Made by a program: the position numbers and the translations under genes
The notes under the pieces: model-generated
Told to the model about the DNA's origin: nothing
The model's database searches: none
Seen by the model: the letters and a program-made list of their open reading frames with translations, nothing else
In this document: positions 44,012 to 53,968 of the stretch, in pieces
Layout: each line of letters opens with the position of its first letter
Position numbering within the stretch: the first letter of the stretch is position 1
Assembly (NCBI RefSeq): GCF_002933275.1
Contig: NZ_PSSX01000013.1
Location: forward strand, 1 to 64,000
Length of the DNA stretch: 64,000 nucleotides
Reading direction: 5' to 3'
DNA from: Marinobacter maroccanus
Lineage (GTDB): Bacteria > Pseudomonadota > Gammaproteobacteria > Pseudomonadales > Oleiphilaceae

Positions 44012-45937
44012 ATGTCCATCCGCAAGCTATTCATTGTTTCGATTTCCACTGTTCTCTTTGCTATCGCATTGATTGCAAGTGTGTTTATTGCTTTCAACAC
44101 TAAAAATGTCATTACTGCTGATGTTCTCGACAGCAGGGTCGACCTGACGGAGGAAGTTAGAGGCATGCTGTCGATCACCGACGACGTTATGTCAAAGCGG
44201 GTTGAGAATTCCCTGAGCCTTCTAGTCGAGAGAGGTAGCGACCTGGGTGCCGCATACGTTCAAGGTCAGGAGCCTGTTGCCGGAGAATCGACGCCAGCGC
44301 TTTTTCTGGGTGACACCCTGGTTAACAACAACTTTGATCTCGTTGACGGCGTAACCGCTGTTATGGGCGGAACGGCGACGCTTTTCGTGCGTGATGGGCA
44401 AGATTTTGTCCGGGTCTCTACCAATGTTAAGAAGGGTGATGGTTCCCGCGCGATTGGCACAACATTGAATATGAGCGGGGCGGCCGGAAGGGCGATTAGT
44501 CGCGGAGAATCGTATTTCGGGCAGGTTGATATCCTCGGAAATCCCTATCTGACTGCTTACAGCCCCATACGCGACGCGGATAACCAGGTTATCGGCATCT
44601 GGTATGTGGGCTACTCTGCGGATCTTGAAGAACTTCAGAAAGCGATCACGTCGGCCAGGCTGCTGGAAGACGGTTTTGTCGCCCTTCTCGATGATAAAAA
44701 CAGGATTCGGATGCACTCAGACACCATTGCCACGGAGCAGTTGGAGAGCATATTGGAGTCTAACCCCGAGCAATGGCAGCTCGATAGAATGGCATTTGAT
44801 GCTTGGGGCTATCAGATTGTGACCGGTTATTCCACAGACGAAGTGGCAGCATTGGTCCGTGATCAGACAGTGGTCGCTATCGTCGCCATTTTGATTGCTG
44901 GGCTCATTATCATTGCGTGCCTGAGCATCCTTGCTCAACTCGTCGTTGCCAGACCCTTAGAACGCATGATTGCGGCAATCAATGACATCGCCGGCGGCGA
45001 GGGCGATCTGACTGTCCGATTCAATTCGAAGAGCAAAAACGAGCTGGGATTGATGGCGCAAGGCTTTGATCGCTTGCTCGATCGGCTTCAGGCGACGATC
45101 GCCGACACCAAAAAATCCTCCGAGAGTCTGCTTGTTGCCTCTGGTGAGCTTAAAGGCATAGCCGCAGACTCTGCCTCTGTGGTGTCACAGCAAACCGATG
45201 AAACCGAGCAGGTGGCAACGGCCATGAACGAAATGACAGCGACCGCGCAGACCGTCGCTGAGAGCGCTGCCAGGGCCGAGAACATTGCCAGGGAAGCCGA
45301 CGCGCTGGCCGAGAATGGGCAATCACTTATTGCAAAAACGACACAGACAATTCAAAGCCAGCTTGATAACAATCAGACCTCCGTTCACACCAGTGCCTCT
45401 CTGAGGGAGGCCTCTGACAATATCGGAAACATCCTTTCAGTCATTGAGAACATTTCCGAACAGACCAATCTGCTCGCCCTCAACGCCGCTATCGAAGCGG
45501 CAAGAGCCGGAGAGCACGGCCGAGGTTTTGCCGTGGTCTCGGAGGAAGTCCGAAACCTCGCACTTCGTACCCAGGAATCAGTAAAAGAAATACAAGATCA
45601 AATCCATCATCTTCAGGATGGTGTCAGCAGTGTTACCAAGGTTATTGAGGTTGGAAGTCGGCTTGCGACAGAAACCAATGAAATGATTCGGGAAACCGGA
45701 GAGGCGATTGAATCGTTACGGGAAAGTGTTCGGGGCATTCGTGACACCAACATAGAGATGGCTAGTGCGGCCGAGGAGCAAAGTCAGGTGTCCGAGGATA
45801 TCAATCAGCGCCTGGAACACATTCGGCAGATGGCAGGTAACAGCCAAAACAACGCTGCCTCGACCAACGATGCGGCAGAAACGCTCAAAGATCTTGCGGA
45901 ACAGCTGCAATTGCAATTGAATGCATATCGAACGTGA
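44012..45937 (+). CDS. Methyl-accepting chemotaxis protein with Cache_3/Cache_2-type sensor
   Basis: A 641-residue inner-membrane chemoreceptor. ATG 44012 has AAGGAG 6 bases upstream and starts a normal N-terminal helix ([20 protein letters not shown]). The periplasmic part (about 35-300) is Cache_3/Cache_2-like: [40 protein letters not shown] and [13 protein letters not shown]. Helix 2 (about 300-325) precedes HAMP, and the signalling domain has the conserved tip [20 protein letters not shown]. It should tie extracellular chemical cues to the flagellar motor through CheA/CheW. The gene is divergent from the broken receptor across about 290 bases. Confidence 0.93.
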   Translation: MSIRKLFIVSISTVLFAIALIASVFIAFNTKNVITADVLDSRVDLTEEVRGMLSITDDVMSKRVENSLSLLVERGSDLGAAYVQGQEPVAGESTPALFLGDTLVNNNFDLVDGVTAVMGGTATLFVRDGQDFVRVSTNVKKGDGSRAIGTTLNMSGAAGRAISRGESYFGQVDILGNPYLTAYSPIRDADNQVIGIWYVGYSADLEELQKAITSARLLEDGFVALLDDKNRIRMHSDTIATEQLESILESNPEQWQLDRMAFDAWGYQIVTGYSTDEVAALVRDQTVVAIVAILIAGLIIIACLSILAQLVVARPLERMIAAINDIAGGEGDLTVRFNSKSKNELGLMAQGFDRLLDRLQATIADTKKSSESLLVASGELKGIAADSASVVSQQTDETEQVATAMNEMTATAQTVAESAARAENIAREADALAENGQSLIAKTTQTIQSQLDNNQTSVHTSASLREASDNIGNILSVIENISEQTNLLALNAAIEAARAGEHGRGFAVVSEEVRNLALRTQESVKEIQDQIHHLQDGVSSVTKVIEVGSRLATETNEMIRETGEAIESLRESVRGIRDTNIEMASAAEEQSQVSEDINQRLEHIRQMAGNSQNNAASTNDAAETLKDLAEQLQLQLNAYRT

Positions 45938-46096
45938 AACACAGTTTGTAAGTCCGATTCGAGTAACAGTTTTGTACGAAAAATGAACTAAATCATTTGT
46001 TGGGTGGTAGAAAAGGTTTATAGGTTGAGATCCGATCCCGCCTCGACAGTGTCCCCGAAATCGCCTAGGTTTCGAGAGACACGAGGATATTTGTTT

Positions 46097-47800
46097 ATGG
46101 ACGATAGCGTCGAAAATCAGGTAAACGACGGTCGCGCTCCCGCTTTCTTAGTAGAGCAGCTCCTTCGTTTTCATCGGGAAGCAGAAACCATAACGTCTGT
46201 CGAGGCGCTTCAATCACTTTTTATGCGGCATTTGCTGACTGGGCTCGAACTAGTGGTCAGCGGCTTGCAAGCGACAATTCGTCAAAAGCCTGACTTTGCA
46301 TCAGTACCCTATGGTTCGCCTCTGGCGTTACGGGTTGATGAAGTGCCAGATGAAGATACCTCTCTTCACATTCAAATATCAGTTGAAGAGAGCAGCGTAC
46401 CCTGTCTGTCATTAATGCTGGCGAACGTATCGGGCTGGCCAGAGCAGTTGCAGTCCTATGTCGAACTTCTAATGAAGCAGTTCAGTGTCTTGTTGGAAGG
46501 TCATGCGCGCCGGGATCAATTGGATCACTTGGAGATGGCTGACCCATTGACTCTCGTTAACAACCGCCGAAGTTTTCAGAAAGAGTTGCGGAAGCGATGT
46601 GAGAGTCTAACCAGTTTTACATTGTTTATTGTGAATCTGGACCGTTTCAGTCGCATTAACGATGTTCTGGGTCCTGAAGCCGGTGATGACGTTTTAGTTC
46701 GAGTGGCCAATCGCCTGTCGGAGTTGATTGACTCGATGGATCACATTGCCCGTATTAATGGCGATGAGTTTGTCTTGATTCGAGAAGGAGCCGACGAGCA
46801 ACTCGCGCGCGTCTTGGCTGACCAGATTCACTCAGCGCTTGCGCAGAGGTTAACGATAGCTGGCCGGCCAATTCGATGCTCAGCCAGCATCGGAATAACC
46901 CTTTGTCCCGGTACATCGCTCAGGCCCGCCGAACTCCTTCGGGGAGCCCGGGTGGCCATGGCCGATGCCAAACGCAACCAGCAGGGTACATGTTTGTATT
47001 CCGGCCAAGTGGATATGGACTTTTCTGAGCAGCTACTGATCGAAAGTCACCTTGAGCGTGCGATTGAACAGGATGGGTTTGAGTTGGCTGCACAGCCGAT
47101 ATTCAATGTGTATTCCGGCGAGATAACAGAGCTTGAAATCCTACTCCGCTGGACTCTACCCGGGCACGGTCCAGTATCACCAGAGACATTTGTAAGTGTG
47201 GCGGAGAACATTGGGCTCAGCGAACGGCTCGATCGCTATGTCATGTCCAAGGCTTTGGCGGCGGCGCGAGGCGTTCGACTGCCAATCTCCGTCAATTTGG
47301 CAGCGCCAACCTTGTATTCGGAAACATTCGTCCCCTTTGTGGAAGCGCTCTTGGAAACTCATGACAGACTCCCTGGTCAATTGGGTATAGAAATCACTGA
47401 GCGGATTATCGCGCGTCCTGATGAGGCAAGGGCATCCGTTGATGCGTTAGGTCGAATGGGAGTGCACATTGCGATCGATGATTTCGGTGTGGGCTATTCA
47501 TCGCTGGGCGTATTACCGGAGCTTCCGATCAGCCGACTCAAAATTGACAAGAAGTTTTTGCTGGGCAAAGATCAAAATCCGCGATACGAAGAGATCATCA
47601 TTGGCATTCTGCGAATGGCTTCAGCTTTGGGCCTGGAATCCTTGGTAGAAGGCGTCGAAGACGCTGAACTTTTGGGTTGGCTTTCGCAAGTTGGGTGCGA
47701 TTTTGCCCAAGGGTTCGGGCTCGGTCGTCCGATACCGCTGGATAAAGCATTGGAATCGTTGCGGGAAACAAACGGCGGGCAGTTTGCCAGTCAATTTTAG
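46097..47800 (+). CDS. GAF-like GGDEF-EAL protein with variant motifs
   Basis: A 567-residue soluble protein. ATG 46097 with GAGG about 10 bases upstream is preferred over GTG 46004, whose leader is unlike any domain. Residues about 1-140 form a GAF-like input. The GGDEF domain (about 150-300) has ARINGDEF, with Asn for the first Gly and no RxxD site, so synthesis is doubtful. The EAL domain (about 315-560) reads ELEILLRW (EIL for EAL, with the metal-binding Glu kept) and retains SVNLA, EITE, DDFGVGYSSL, KIDKKF and VEGVE, so phosphodiesterase activity is plausible. The next gene follows after 16 bases. Confidence 0.88.
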   Translation: MDDSVENQVNDGRAPAFLVEQLLRFHREAETITSVEALQSLFMRHLLTGLELVVSGLQATIRQKPDFASVPYGSPLALRVDEVPDEDTSLHIQISVEESSVPCLSLMLANVSGWPEQLQSYVELLMKQFSVLLEGHARRDQLDHLEMADPLTLVNNRRSFQKELRKRCESLTSFTLFIVNLDRFSRINDVLGPEAGDDVLVRVANRLSELIDSMDHIARINGDEFVLIREGADEQLARVLADQIHSALAQRLTIAGRPIRCSASIGITLCPGTSLRPAELLRGARVAMADAKRNQQGTCLYSGQVDMDFSEQLLIESHLERAIEQDGFELAAQPIFNVYSGEITELEILLRWTLPGHGPVSPETFVSVAENIGLSERLDRYVMSKALAAARGVRLPISVNLAAPTLYSETFVPFVEALLETHDRLPGQLGIEITERIIARPDEARASVDALGRMGVHIAIDDFGVGYSSLGVLPELPISRLKIDKKFLLGKDQNPRYEEIIIGILRMASALGLESLVEGVEDAELLGWLSQVGCDFAQGFGLGRPIPLDKALESLRETNGGQFASQF

Positions 47801-47816
47801 AGGACGGATTACCGTC

Positions 47817-49646
47817 ATGGCCTTACCAGAACAGCTTTCGACGATCGCTCGTCCAAACGATGAACTAGAACGACTTCGTCGAAATTCCGACGCATTAGAG
47901 CAAATACAGGTCGTTATTGATCTTGTCGCACGGCAACTTAATCAACCGTTCGCGGCGCTCAGCCTTTTTGATGACCGGTATGCACATTACTTGGTGACGC
48001 ATGGAAAGCCTCCGAGCCGGGCGATTAGATCTGAAATGATCTGCGATGTGACCTTTAATGAAGGCAGAATGATCGTGACTCTGGACGCATCGCAGGATCC
48101 GACCTTAAAGGATTACCCAGTTATCAAAAATGCGGGCACTCGTTTTTACGCGGGCACGCCAGTTTATTCCAGTGGGGGGCAAAAGCTTGGAGTTCTGTGC
48201 GCATGGGGGAAAGAGCCGGGGAGCCGCGTTCCGAACGATGTCGGGAGCTTATTGACTACGAGTGCCCAACTGATCAGTGCATTGGTTGACGCAAGTCGCT
48301 CCCTTGGCAAGAAAGCGAGAGAACGAGCACGACTTGAAGAGCAACTGCAACTTCAACAGTCGCTGGAAGGGATTTTTAAGTACGCCGCAATTATGGTCGA
48401 TCGCAGTGGTCGGATTCAGTACGTTACAACGCCGTTCACAGAGCTTGTCGGGCGACGGCAAGATGATCTTATCGGATTGAGCTTAGGAAATCTCCTGGAG
48501 GCCACCGCACCCCTCACAATTAGTGAAGCCCTTACCCAGGCCGCGGAAACAGGTAGCTCGCTTCAATGTACTGGGCGTCTGCGAAGCAAAGGGCAGCAGC
48601 GGCAAATCGTTGACATTAAAGTCTACCCGGAGAGTAATCCGGAGGGAGCAGTTTCGTCCTTCGGAATCCGGCTTCTTCCGGCTTCCCAGGTGAGTGCGAC
48701 GAGTCGAGGCATCTCGTTACGTGCCAATCTTCTTCAGGGAATGCGTCATGGCGCACCCCGGGAGCAGCTGGTTGAAAAAATGATTCGTTTGGTCGAGAGC
48801 CAGGTGCGTGGTTGTGAAAACCTGGCAATCATCTCAACGATTACCGGTCCGGGTCAGAGAGAAATTCACGCGAGCCCTCAATCTGCGTCATTCATACAGG
48901 ATCTTCGAGGGCATCACGAATTTAATCCTGCCGTCAGTATTTGTGCCACCACAGCAGAAGCACGCCAATTCTTTTCTTGCAATGACACGTTGGATGAGAC
49001 GCGGTGGCCAAACTATGATTGGCTTTTCTTTACTCACGACATTCGCTCCGTGTGGTGTGCCCCAGTGTTAGATGATGCGGGGTTGATTATAGCGGTGGTC
49101 ACCGTCTTCAGACGCGAACCCGGCGCCCCCGACAAAGCCGACATGCAGGCCTTGGATGAACTAGGGGAATGGGTAGGCCTCCTGCTTTTTTCTGGATCGC
49201 CTGGAACCAACCCCGAGCCCCGCAGACAGAATCTTTCGGCTAAACACATGGCTGCTAGGCTCAAGGGGCTTTCCGACCTATGTACGGAGAACGAACAATG
49301 CTATCTGGTTGCGTTAGACTTATCAGAACTCTTTCTTGCGGATATCTCACCGAGCTATATTGAAGAAATCATTGCTGTGCACCTAGGAGACGGCGTAGAT
49401 ATCTTCAGGTTAAAGCAAGACACTTGGTATTGTCTCTGCAGAGGCCATGGATCTCATGAGCTGGCCGGCAAAACCAACTCATTGTCCGACGCATTGGCTC
49501 TGGATCGCCTCATGCCGGGAGGGAGCCATCAAGCTTGCGTCCGGGTTGTCTTTAAAGAAGCGACCACCGGCCAAAATATACTCGATGAGATTGCTACAGT
49601 GGGTCGGATGCTGTTATCGGATGGTCAAGCTAGGATAAGAAAATAA
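47817..49646 (+). CDS. GAF-PAS-GAF sensor protein with degenerate output domain
   Basis: A 609-residue soluble protein; the frame is open upstream into the previous gene, but ATG 47817 lies just after that gene's stop, with AGAGGACGG before it. Domains: GAF (about 25-165; PFAALSLFDDRYAHYLVT), PAS (about 185-290; AAIMVDRSGRIQYVTTPFTE), a second GAF-like domain (about 310-470; IRSVWCAPVLDDAGLIIAVV) and a final 120-residue region (CYLVALDLSELFLADISP; DGVDIFRLKQDTWYCLCRG). That last region has the rhythm of a GGDEF fold but no GGDEF, substrate or metal residues. It may act as a partner or receptor for the GGDEF-EAL protein with which it is translationally linked. Confidence 0.8.
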   Translation: MALPEQLSTIARPNDELERLRRNSDALEQIQVVIDLVARQLNQPFAALSLFDDRYAHYLVTHGKPPSRAIRSEMICDVTFNEGRMIVTLDASQDPTLKDYPVIKNAGTRFYAGTPVYSSGGQKLGVLCAWGKEPGSRVPNDVGSLLTTSAQLISALVDASRSLGKKARERARLEEQLQLQQSLEGIFKYAAIMVDRSGRIQYVTTPFTELVGRRQDDLIGLSLGNLLEATAPLTISEALTQAAETGSSLQCTGRLRSKGQQRQIVDIKVYPESNPEGAVSSFGIRLLPASQVSATSRGISLRANLLQGMRHGAPREQLVEKMIRLVESQVRGCENLAIISTITGPGQREIHASPQSASFIQDLRGHHEFNPAVSICATTAEARQFFSCNDTLDETRWPNYDWLFFTHDIRSVWCAPVLDDAGLIIAVVTVFRREPGAPDKADMQALDELGEWVGLLLFSGSPGTNPEPRRQNLSAKHMAARLKGLSDLCTENEQCYLVALDLSELFLADISPSYIEEIIAVHLGDGVDIFRLKQDTWYCLCRGHGSHELAGKTNSLSDALALDRLMPGGSHQACVRVVFKEATTGQNILDEIATVGRMLLSDGQARIRK

Positions 49647-50235
49647 CGATAAGCGCAACCGCCCGCCTGGTCTGATAGAGCACCGTTTTAAGAGTTTCCG
49701 AGTTCAAAACTCCGATGGCGCCGTTTGGTGTCCGAATCCGCGACATAGGCCCCAAAAAGTTGTGGAGTAGGCAGTTTCTCCACTGGAAGCAGGGAAGAGC
49801 TCCCCAAAGAGATCCTCATCAAAAAGGAAAGGTGGGGCGGTGACTCAAATAAATGGGCGCAACCAAGAAGGATCTTAAGCGTGATCAGATACTTTCAAAA
49901 CATTCTGAGTAAGCCTTACAGGCTGCACACAGAGTTAGCGCAGCCGCAGCATTGGCATTAAGACCTTTCGACCCGAGGTCGACAGGAACAAGTCAGCAGT
50001 TGGGTAAAAACGAGCTTGACGAGTTGACCAAAATGTCCGCTTTGCAACCACCGAATCAACTTTGGTTTTGAAAACGATAGTGTGAGGAAGAGCATTCATC
50101 GAACGAATTAATTCAATACCTCAACGAAGCTACCACCGTTACAGCTTTTCTCAGTTTTTGTTTGGCCATTCTTTTCAAGTGCATACTCGCTCCTCATAAT
50201 ATGCATTGTTGCGCGATATTTAAAAGACATCTTTC
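49647..50235. other. Intergenic stretch holding only a repeat half-copy
   Basis: 589 bases with no credible gene. At 49853 a short ATG frame (MGATKKDLKRDQILSKHSE, then stop) looks coding-like but is only 19 codons and may be a remnant. At 50032 there is a half-copy of the dispersed palindrome. No terminator or RNA gene was clear. Confidence 0.45.
50032..50049. repeat. Left half-copy of the dispersed palindromic repeat
   Basis: AATGTCCGCTTTGCAACC differs at two positions from the left arm and inner flank of full copy A (AATGTTCGCTTTGCGACC, 3441-3458). No right arm follows within 100 bases. Confidence 0.5.
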
Positions 50236-51138
50236 ATGATCGATCTTCAGCAAATGACTGCAGTTCTAGAAGCCCTGCCAGACCCCGCGTTCATCTTGTC
50301 GCGCAGTGGTAAATATGTAGCGGTGTTTGGCGGCCGAGATGCGCGGTATTACCACGATGGCACCGGGCTTATCGGGATGTATATTTCAGATCTGGTCAAA
50401 CCCGACAAAGCTGAATGGTTTCTTGAACGGATAGGCTTGGCGCTTGAATCTCGAAAGTTATTGGTTGAAGAGTACGAGTTAAGCAATAAGGACGTGAAAG
50501 GCCTGCCGGATGAGGGGCCGGAAGATCCCATCTGGTTTGAAGGCCGCATCCAGGCCCTTGATTTTAAGGTCGATGGGGAGTCGTTGGTGCTTTGGGTCGC
50601 AAGTAATATTTCAGAGCGACACGAAATTGAAATCAGACTGCGGGAGCTAAGCGATACGGATCAGCTTACAGGGCTTTTCAACCGGCGGAAGCTGGAGCAC
50701 GACCTCGCGCTACATTTTGAAACGTTCACCCGTCATGCCGTGCCAACTGCAATTTTGATATTTGACGTGGATAACCTCAAAAAAATAAATGACTCCGAGG
50801 GGCACCATGTTGGGGATGAAGTTCTCCTTGCAGTGGCTAATACTTGTCGGCCAGAGCTTCGAAAAACTGACATCGCATGTCGCTTTGGAGGGGATGAGTT
50901 TGTGGTTTGCCTACCCAACACCGAGCCAGACCGGGCATTAAAGTTTGCGGAGCGTTTACAGCGGAACTTGAGGCAGGCATTGAGTGATTTTTCGGTGGGC
51001 GATATTGCTGCAACAATCAGCTTGGGTGCCGCCAACATAACCTCTGAAGATCGTTCATATGAAGACACTCTCAAGCGCGCCGACGGCGCCCTCTACGAAG
51101 CTAAACGTCTCGGCAAAGACAAGATTGTAACTGCGTGA
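50236..51138 (+). CDS. PAS-GGDEF diguanylate cyclase
   Basis: A 300-residue soluble c-di-GMP synthase. The PAS domain (about 8-130) contains LPDPAFILSRSGKYVAVFGG and LWVASNISERHEIE at its end. The GGDEF domain (about 140-298) has DQLTGLFNRRKLE, the metal-site FDVDNLKKINDSEG, a canonical RFGGDEF and an RxxD inhibitory site (RKTD), so it should be active and product-controlled. The ribosome site is weak. The IS66 copy inserted about 150 bases downstream does not touch it. Confidence 0.92.
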   Translation: MIDLQQMTAVLEALPDPAFILSRSGKYVAVFGGRDARYYHDGTGLIGMYISDLVKPDKAEWFLERIGLALESRKLLVEEYELSNKDVKGLPDEGPEDPIWFEGRIQALDFKVDGESLVLWVASNISERHEIEIRLRELSDTDQLTGLFNRRKLEHDLALHFETFTRHAVPTAILIFDVDNLKKINDSEGHHVGDEVLLAVANTCRPELRKTDIACRFGGDEFVVCLPNTEPDRALKFAERLQRNLRQALSDFSVGDIAATISLGAANITSEDRSYEDTLKRADGALYEAKRLGKDKIVTA

Positions 51139-51286
51139 CAGAATCCTGTCTCAGAAAATCAGTTCTGCATGGGTACGTCATCTTTCCCAACGATAGCGGA
51201 CCTTCGAGTTATGCTTAGTTGAGAAAATCTACGTGAAGTAGCATGTTGCCATTAACAAGACATTGCAGCTGACACGTGATCCTGCC

Positions 51287-51294
51287 GATGCCCT
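51287..51294. repeat. IS66 target-site duplication, left
   Basis: GATGCCCT immediately before the left IS end; the identical octamer follows the right end at 53719-53726. Eight bases is the normal duplication length for IS66. Confidence 0.9.
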
Positions 51295-51309
51295 GTAAGC
51301 GTCCGGGCA

Positions 51310-52854
51310 TCACACCTTGTCAGGTATAGTCGGCTTCCAGTTGTGGGGCAATAGCTGGTCGATGGCGTTGTTCTTCTGCGTCGGCAGTCGGGTCAGCACA
51401 TCCTTCAGGTAGGCATAGGGATCGTGCCCGTTTAGCTTTGCTGACTGGATCAGTGTCATCACCGCAGCGGCACGTTGACCACTCCGTAGTGACCCCGCGA
51501 ACAGCCAGTTGGAGCGGCCCAACGCCCAGGGCCGGATCTGGTTTTCCACCCAGTTGTTATCGATGGGCACAGCACCATCGTCCAGGTAGCGCGTCAGCGC
51601 TTCCCAACGTTTGAGGCTGTAATCCAACGCTTTGGCCGTGCCGGAGCCATCTGGCACTTTCTGTCGGTGTGCCAGCATCCACTGATGCAGCGTATCGGCA
51701 AGTGGTTTGGCTCTGGTTTGTCGGATTTCCCGGCGCTTATCCGGCGGCAGGTCTTTGGTGTCCCGTTCGATCTCGTAGAGGCTACCGATGTATTCCAGTG
51801 CTCTGGCTGCCAGTTCGCTCTTGTTGGCTTCGTGCAGGTCGTAGAACTTGCGACGGGCGTGGGCCATGCAGCCCATTTCGGTGATGCCGTTGCCGAACCC
51901 TGCCTTGTAACCAGCATAATCATCACAGACCAGCTTGCCCTGCCAGTCACCCAGGAAGGTGCGGGCGTGTTCGCCTGCTCGGCTGGGAGCGAAGTCATAA
52001 ACGGTGGCCTTGAGGTCCGAGAACGGCGTGGTGCAGTAGGCCCAGACGTAGGCTTTGTGGGTTTTCTTCTTGCCCGGAGCCAGCATGCTGACCGGCGTTT
52101 CATCGGCATGCAGAACGCTGTGCTCCAACAGGGCATTTCTCAGTGCATCCACCAGGGGCTGCAACTGCACACCGCAGGCACCCACCCATTCGGCCAGGGT
52201 GGAGCGCGGGATTTCTAATCCGGCACGACCGAAGATGCGTTCCTGACGGTACAGCGGCAGATGGTCCGCGTACTTGGCCACTAGCACCTGAACCAGCAGA
52301 CCGGCGGTGGGGATGCCCTTGTCGATCACCTGCGGTGGTACCGGTGCCTGGATCAAGGTCTCGCATTCGTTGCAGGCCCACTTGCCCCGGATGTGCCGCT
52401 CCACGGTGAACTCGCCAGGCACGTAATCCAGCTTTTCACTGACGTCCTCGCCAATGCGCTTGAGTTGGCAACCGCAGCGGCACTGGGTGTTTTCGGGCTC
52501 GTGGTGGATCAGGGTGCGGGGCAGTTCTGGCGGTAGCGGTGTACGCTTGGGTTGCTGCTTTGGTCGAGCGGCTTTCTGCTCCTCGGTCATCGCCTGGTCC
52601 AGCTCGGCTTCGATAGCAGCAAGGTCACTGTCGACTAGCTCGTCCAGCAGTTTTCCCTGGACGGCGTCCAGTTGCTCACTGCGACGTGCGAACTTGTGGC
52701 GCTTGAGGATGGCCACTTCATGGGTCAGCTTCTCGATGACCGCATCACGGTGCACAAGTGCCCGTTCCTTGTTCTCGACACGATCGAACAGTTCCGTCGC
52801 GAGAGCACGGAGCTGTTCGGCAGAGAATTGGTCGAGATCGGGGCGCTGAGTCAT
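51310..52854 (-). CDS. tnpC: IS66 transposase TnpC
   Basis: The 514-residue DDE transposase of IS66. It has an N-terminal coiled coil, a basic region, a zinc-finger-like Cys cluster (CRCGCQL, then WACNECETLI), and the DDE_Tnp_IS66 core with Asp in LHADETPVSML, Asp in VCDDYAGYK and Glu in NNWVENQIRPWALG. The C-terminal tail (HDPYAYLKDVLTRLP) is standard. The gene is full length and ends 15 bases inside the left terminal repeat boundary. Confidence 0.97.
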   Translation of the reverse strand: MTQRPDLDQFSAEQLRALATELFDRVENKERALVHRDAVIEKLTHEVAILKRHKFARRSEQLDAVQGKLLDELVDSDLAAIEAELDQAMTEEQKAARPKQQPKRTPLPPELPRTLIHHEPENTQCRCGCQLKRIGEDVSEKLDYVPGEFTVERHIRGKWACNECETLIQAPVPPQVIDKGIPTAGLLVQVLVAKYADHLPLYRQERIFGRAGLEIPRSTLAEWVGACGVQLQPLVDALRNALLEHSVLHADETPVSMLAPGKKKTHKAYVWAYCTTPFSDLKATVYDFAPSRAGEHARTFLGDWQGKLVCDDYAGYKAGFGNGITEMGCMAHARRKFYDLHEANKSELAARALEYIGSLYEIERDTKDLPPDKRREIRQTRAKPLADTLHQWMLAHRQKVPDGSGTAKALDYSLKRWEALTRYLDDGAVPIDNNWVENQIRPWALGRSNWLFAGSLRSGQRAAAVMTLIQSAKLNGHDPYAYLKDVLTRLPTQKNNAIDQLLPHNWKPTIPDKV

Positions 52855-52929
52855 GCCCCTTAGTATGCCAAGTCCCTGTGCTGCAAGCGATTCGCAGTTC
52901 TGGCTATAGCGATATCACGGTACTTGTGG

Positions 52930-53265
52930 TTACAGGATGGAGATGACGCCGTCTGCCCCAAGGCGTTGCCATGGTAAACCCTGAACCAGGGCGGACAACT
53001 GTTCTTCGGTTAAACGCAGCTGGTTACCGCGCCAGGATTCGCCCCAGTGGAACTTACCCCGATTCAGCCTACGGGCACACAACCAGATGCCCAGGCCATC
53101 GTGGATCAGGACCTTCATCCGGTTGCCACGCTTGTTGGCGAACAGATAGGCGCAATGCGGCCTGGCCGAACCAAAGACCTGAACAACCCGCGCCAGAGCT
53201 TTATCGGGCCCGGCCCGCATATCCAGCGGTTCGGTGGCCAGCCAGATCTCGTCAATGCGGATCAC
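52930..53265 (-). CDS. tnpB: IS66 accessory protein TnpB
   Basis: About 111 residues. GTG 53265 overlaps the tnpA stop (GTGA), giving coupled translation; it starts VIRIDEIWLATEPLDMRAG. The diagnostic segments are HCAYLFANKRGNRMKVLIHD and GIWLCARRLNRGKFHW. TnpB is needed for IS66 transposition in studied relatives, but its biochemical role is unclear. The 75 bases to tnpC are non-coding. Confidence 0.95.
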   Translation of the reverse strand: MIRIDEIWLATEPLDMRAGPDKALARVVQVFGSARPHCAYLFANKRGNRMKVLIHDGLGIWLCARRLNRGKFHWGESWRGNQLRLTEEQLSALVQGLPWQRLGADGVISIL

Positions 53266-53636
53266 CTCAACAGTTCCCGAAGCAAAGCAGCACACTGGTG
53301 CGCCTGATCAGCAGGCCACTCCACCACAACCGCGCCACCGGCGCGGGGAATCTCGATGCGGATGGTGCTACGCTTATCCGAGACCGATTGGTTGTTCGGT
53401 GCAGAGGTTGCCGCTGGCAGACTAACCGGAACAAATCCCGGTGTTGCTGGTGCTTTATTCGCTCGCTGCGCTTCACTCATCCAGCGCCGGACCATGTTGG
53501 CGTTGAGACCGTTATCCAGTGAGATTCGGGAAACGGATGCACCAGGTTCCTGGCATTGGGCGACAATCTCGGCTTTGAATTTGCGGGAAAACCGGCGACG
53601 GCGTTGGTAGGGCTTGGTTACGCTTAGTTCGTTCAT
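53262..53636 (-). CDS. tnpA: IS66 accessory protein TnpA
   Basis: 124 residues with a basic N-terminus and a helix-turn-helix of the transposase-8 type (FKAEIVAQCQEPGASVSRIS, then GLNANMVRRWMSEAQ). The C-terminal part has a small beta segment (IRIEIPRAGGAVVVEWP). It is the first gene of the element and probably binds the ends or the promoter. Confidence 0.95.
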   Translation of the reverse strand: MNELSVTKPYQRRRRFSRKFKAEIVAQCQEPGASVSRISLDNGLNANMVRRWMSEAQRANKAPATPGFVPVSLPAATSAPNNQSVSDKRSTIRIEIPRAGGAVVVEWPADQAHQCAALLRELLR

Positions 53637-53640
53637 GTTA

Positions 53641-53668
53641 AGTGTCCACTAGAAAATAAGTGGACACT
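53641..53668. promoter_or_regulatory. Perfect inverted repeat just upstream of tnpA
   Basis: AGTGTCCACT and AGTGGACACT form a perfect 10-bp repeat with an 8-base spacer, ending five bases before the tnpA start codon on the minus strand. It could be an operator for TnpA or a leader hairpin that limits tnpA translation. Confidence 0.6.
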
Positions 53669-53718
53669 ATCCTGACGACGGCAGCGCCTGACTCAAGACG
53701 GGATTACCGGCCGCTTAC

Positions 53719-53726
53719 GATGCCCT
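53719..53726. repeat. IS66 target-site duplication, right
   Basis: GATGCCCT directly after the right IS end, identical to 51287-51294. Confidence 0.9.
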
Positions 53727-53783
53727 GGCTATCTCCAGAACCATGTCAGCCTCAAGTGCAGCTGAACATCGGCATTATTCTAG

Positions 53784-53817
53784 AATCTGAACGTTCGCTT
53801 TGCGACCGTCCCGCGTC
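53784..53817. repeat. Left half-copy of the dispersed palindromic repeat
   Basis: Thirty-four bases match 3435-3468 of full copy A with two differences (AATCTGAACGTTCGCTTTGC, continuing GACCGTCCCGCGTC). After this point the sequence diverges, and no right arm is found. Confidence 0.75.
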
Positions 53818-53909
53818 GCAAACGTTTCTCTGGTTTCCAATTACTGCCCTAGGGTAAGTCCACAGGCATTTTAAAGCCATCCGTGGAAACGGGGTAGAAC
53901 CCATTCAAG

Positions 53910-53934
53910 AAAAAAGCCGGGAGAGGCCTCCGGC
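53910..53934 (-). terminator. Rho-independent terminator
   Basis: Read on the minus strand, GCCGG and CCGGC arms (extended by an AGGCC/GGCCT inner region) form a GC-rich hairpin followed by six T. It points the same way as the TPR-protein gene ending at 54188 but is separated from it by a relic of an IS66 end. Confidence 0.7.
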
Positions 53935-53968
53935 AATCAGATGAGCAACGCTTGGTGCAAAGAACAGA

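Larger units (their letters stand above)
51295..53718 (-). mobile_element. Complete IS66-family insertion sequence
   Basis: 2424 bases with terminal inverted repeats GTAAGCGTCCGGGCATCA (left, 51295-51312) and GTAAGCGGCCGGTAATCC (right, read inwards from 53718), and a perfect 8-bp target duplication GATGCCCT. It carries tnpA, tnpB and tnpC on the minus strand, all intact, so it looks recently active. Confidence 0.95.
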
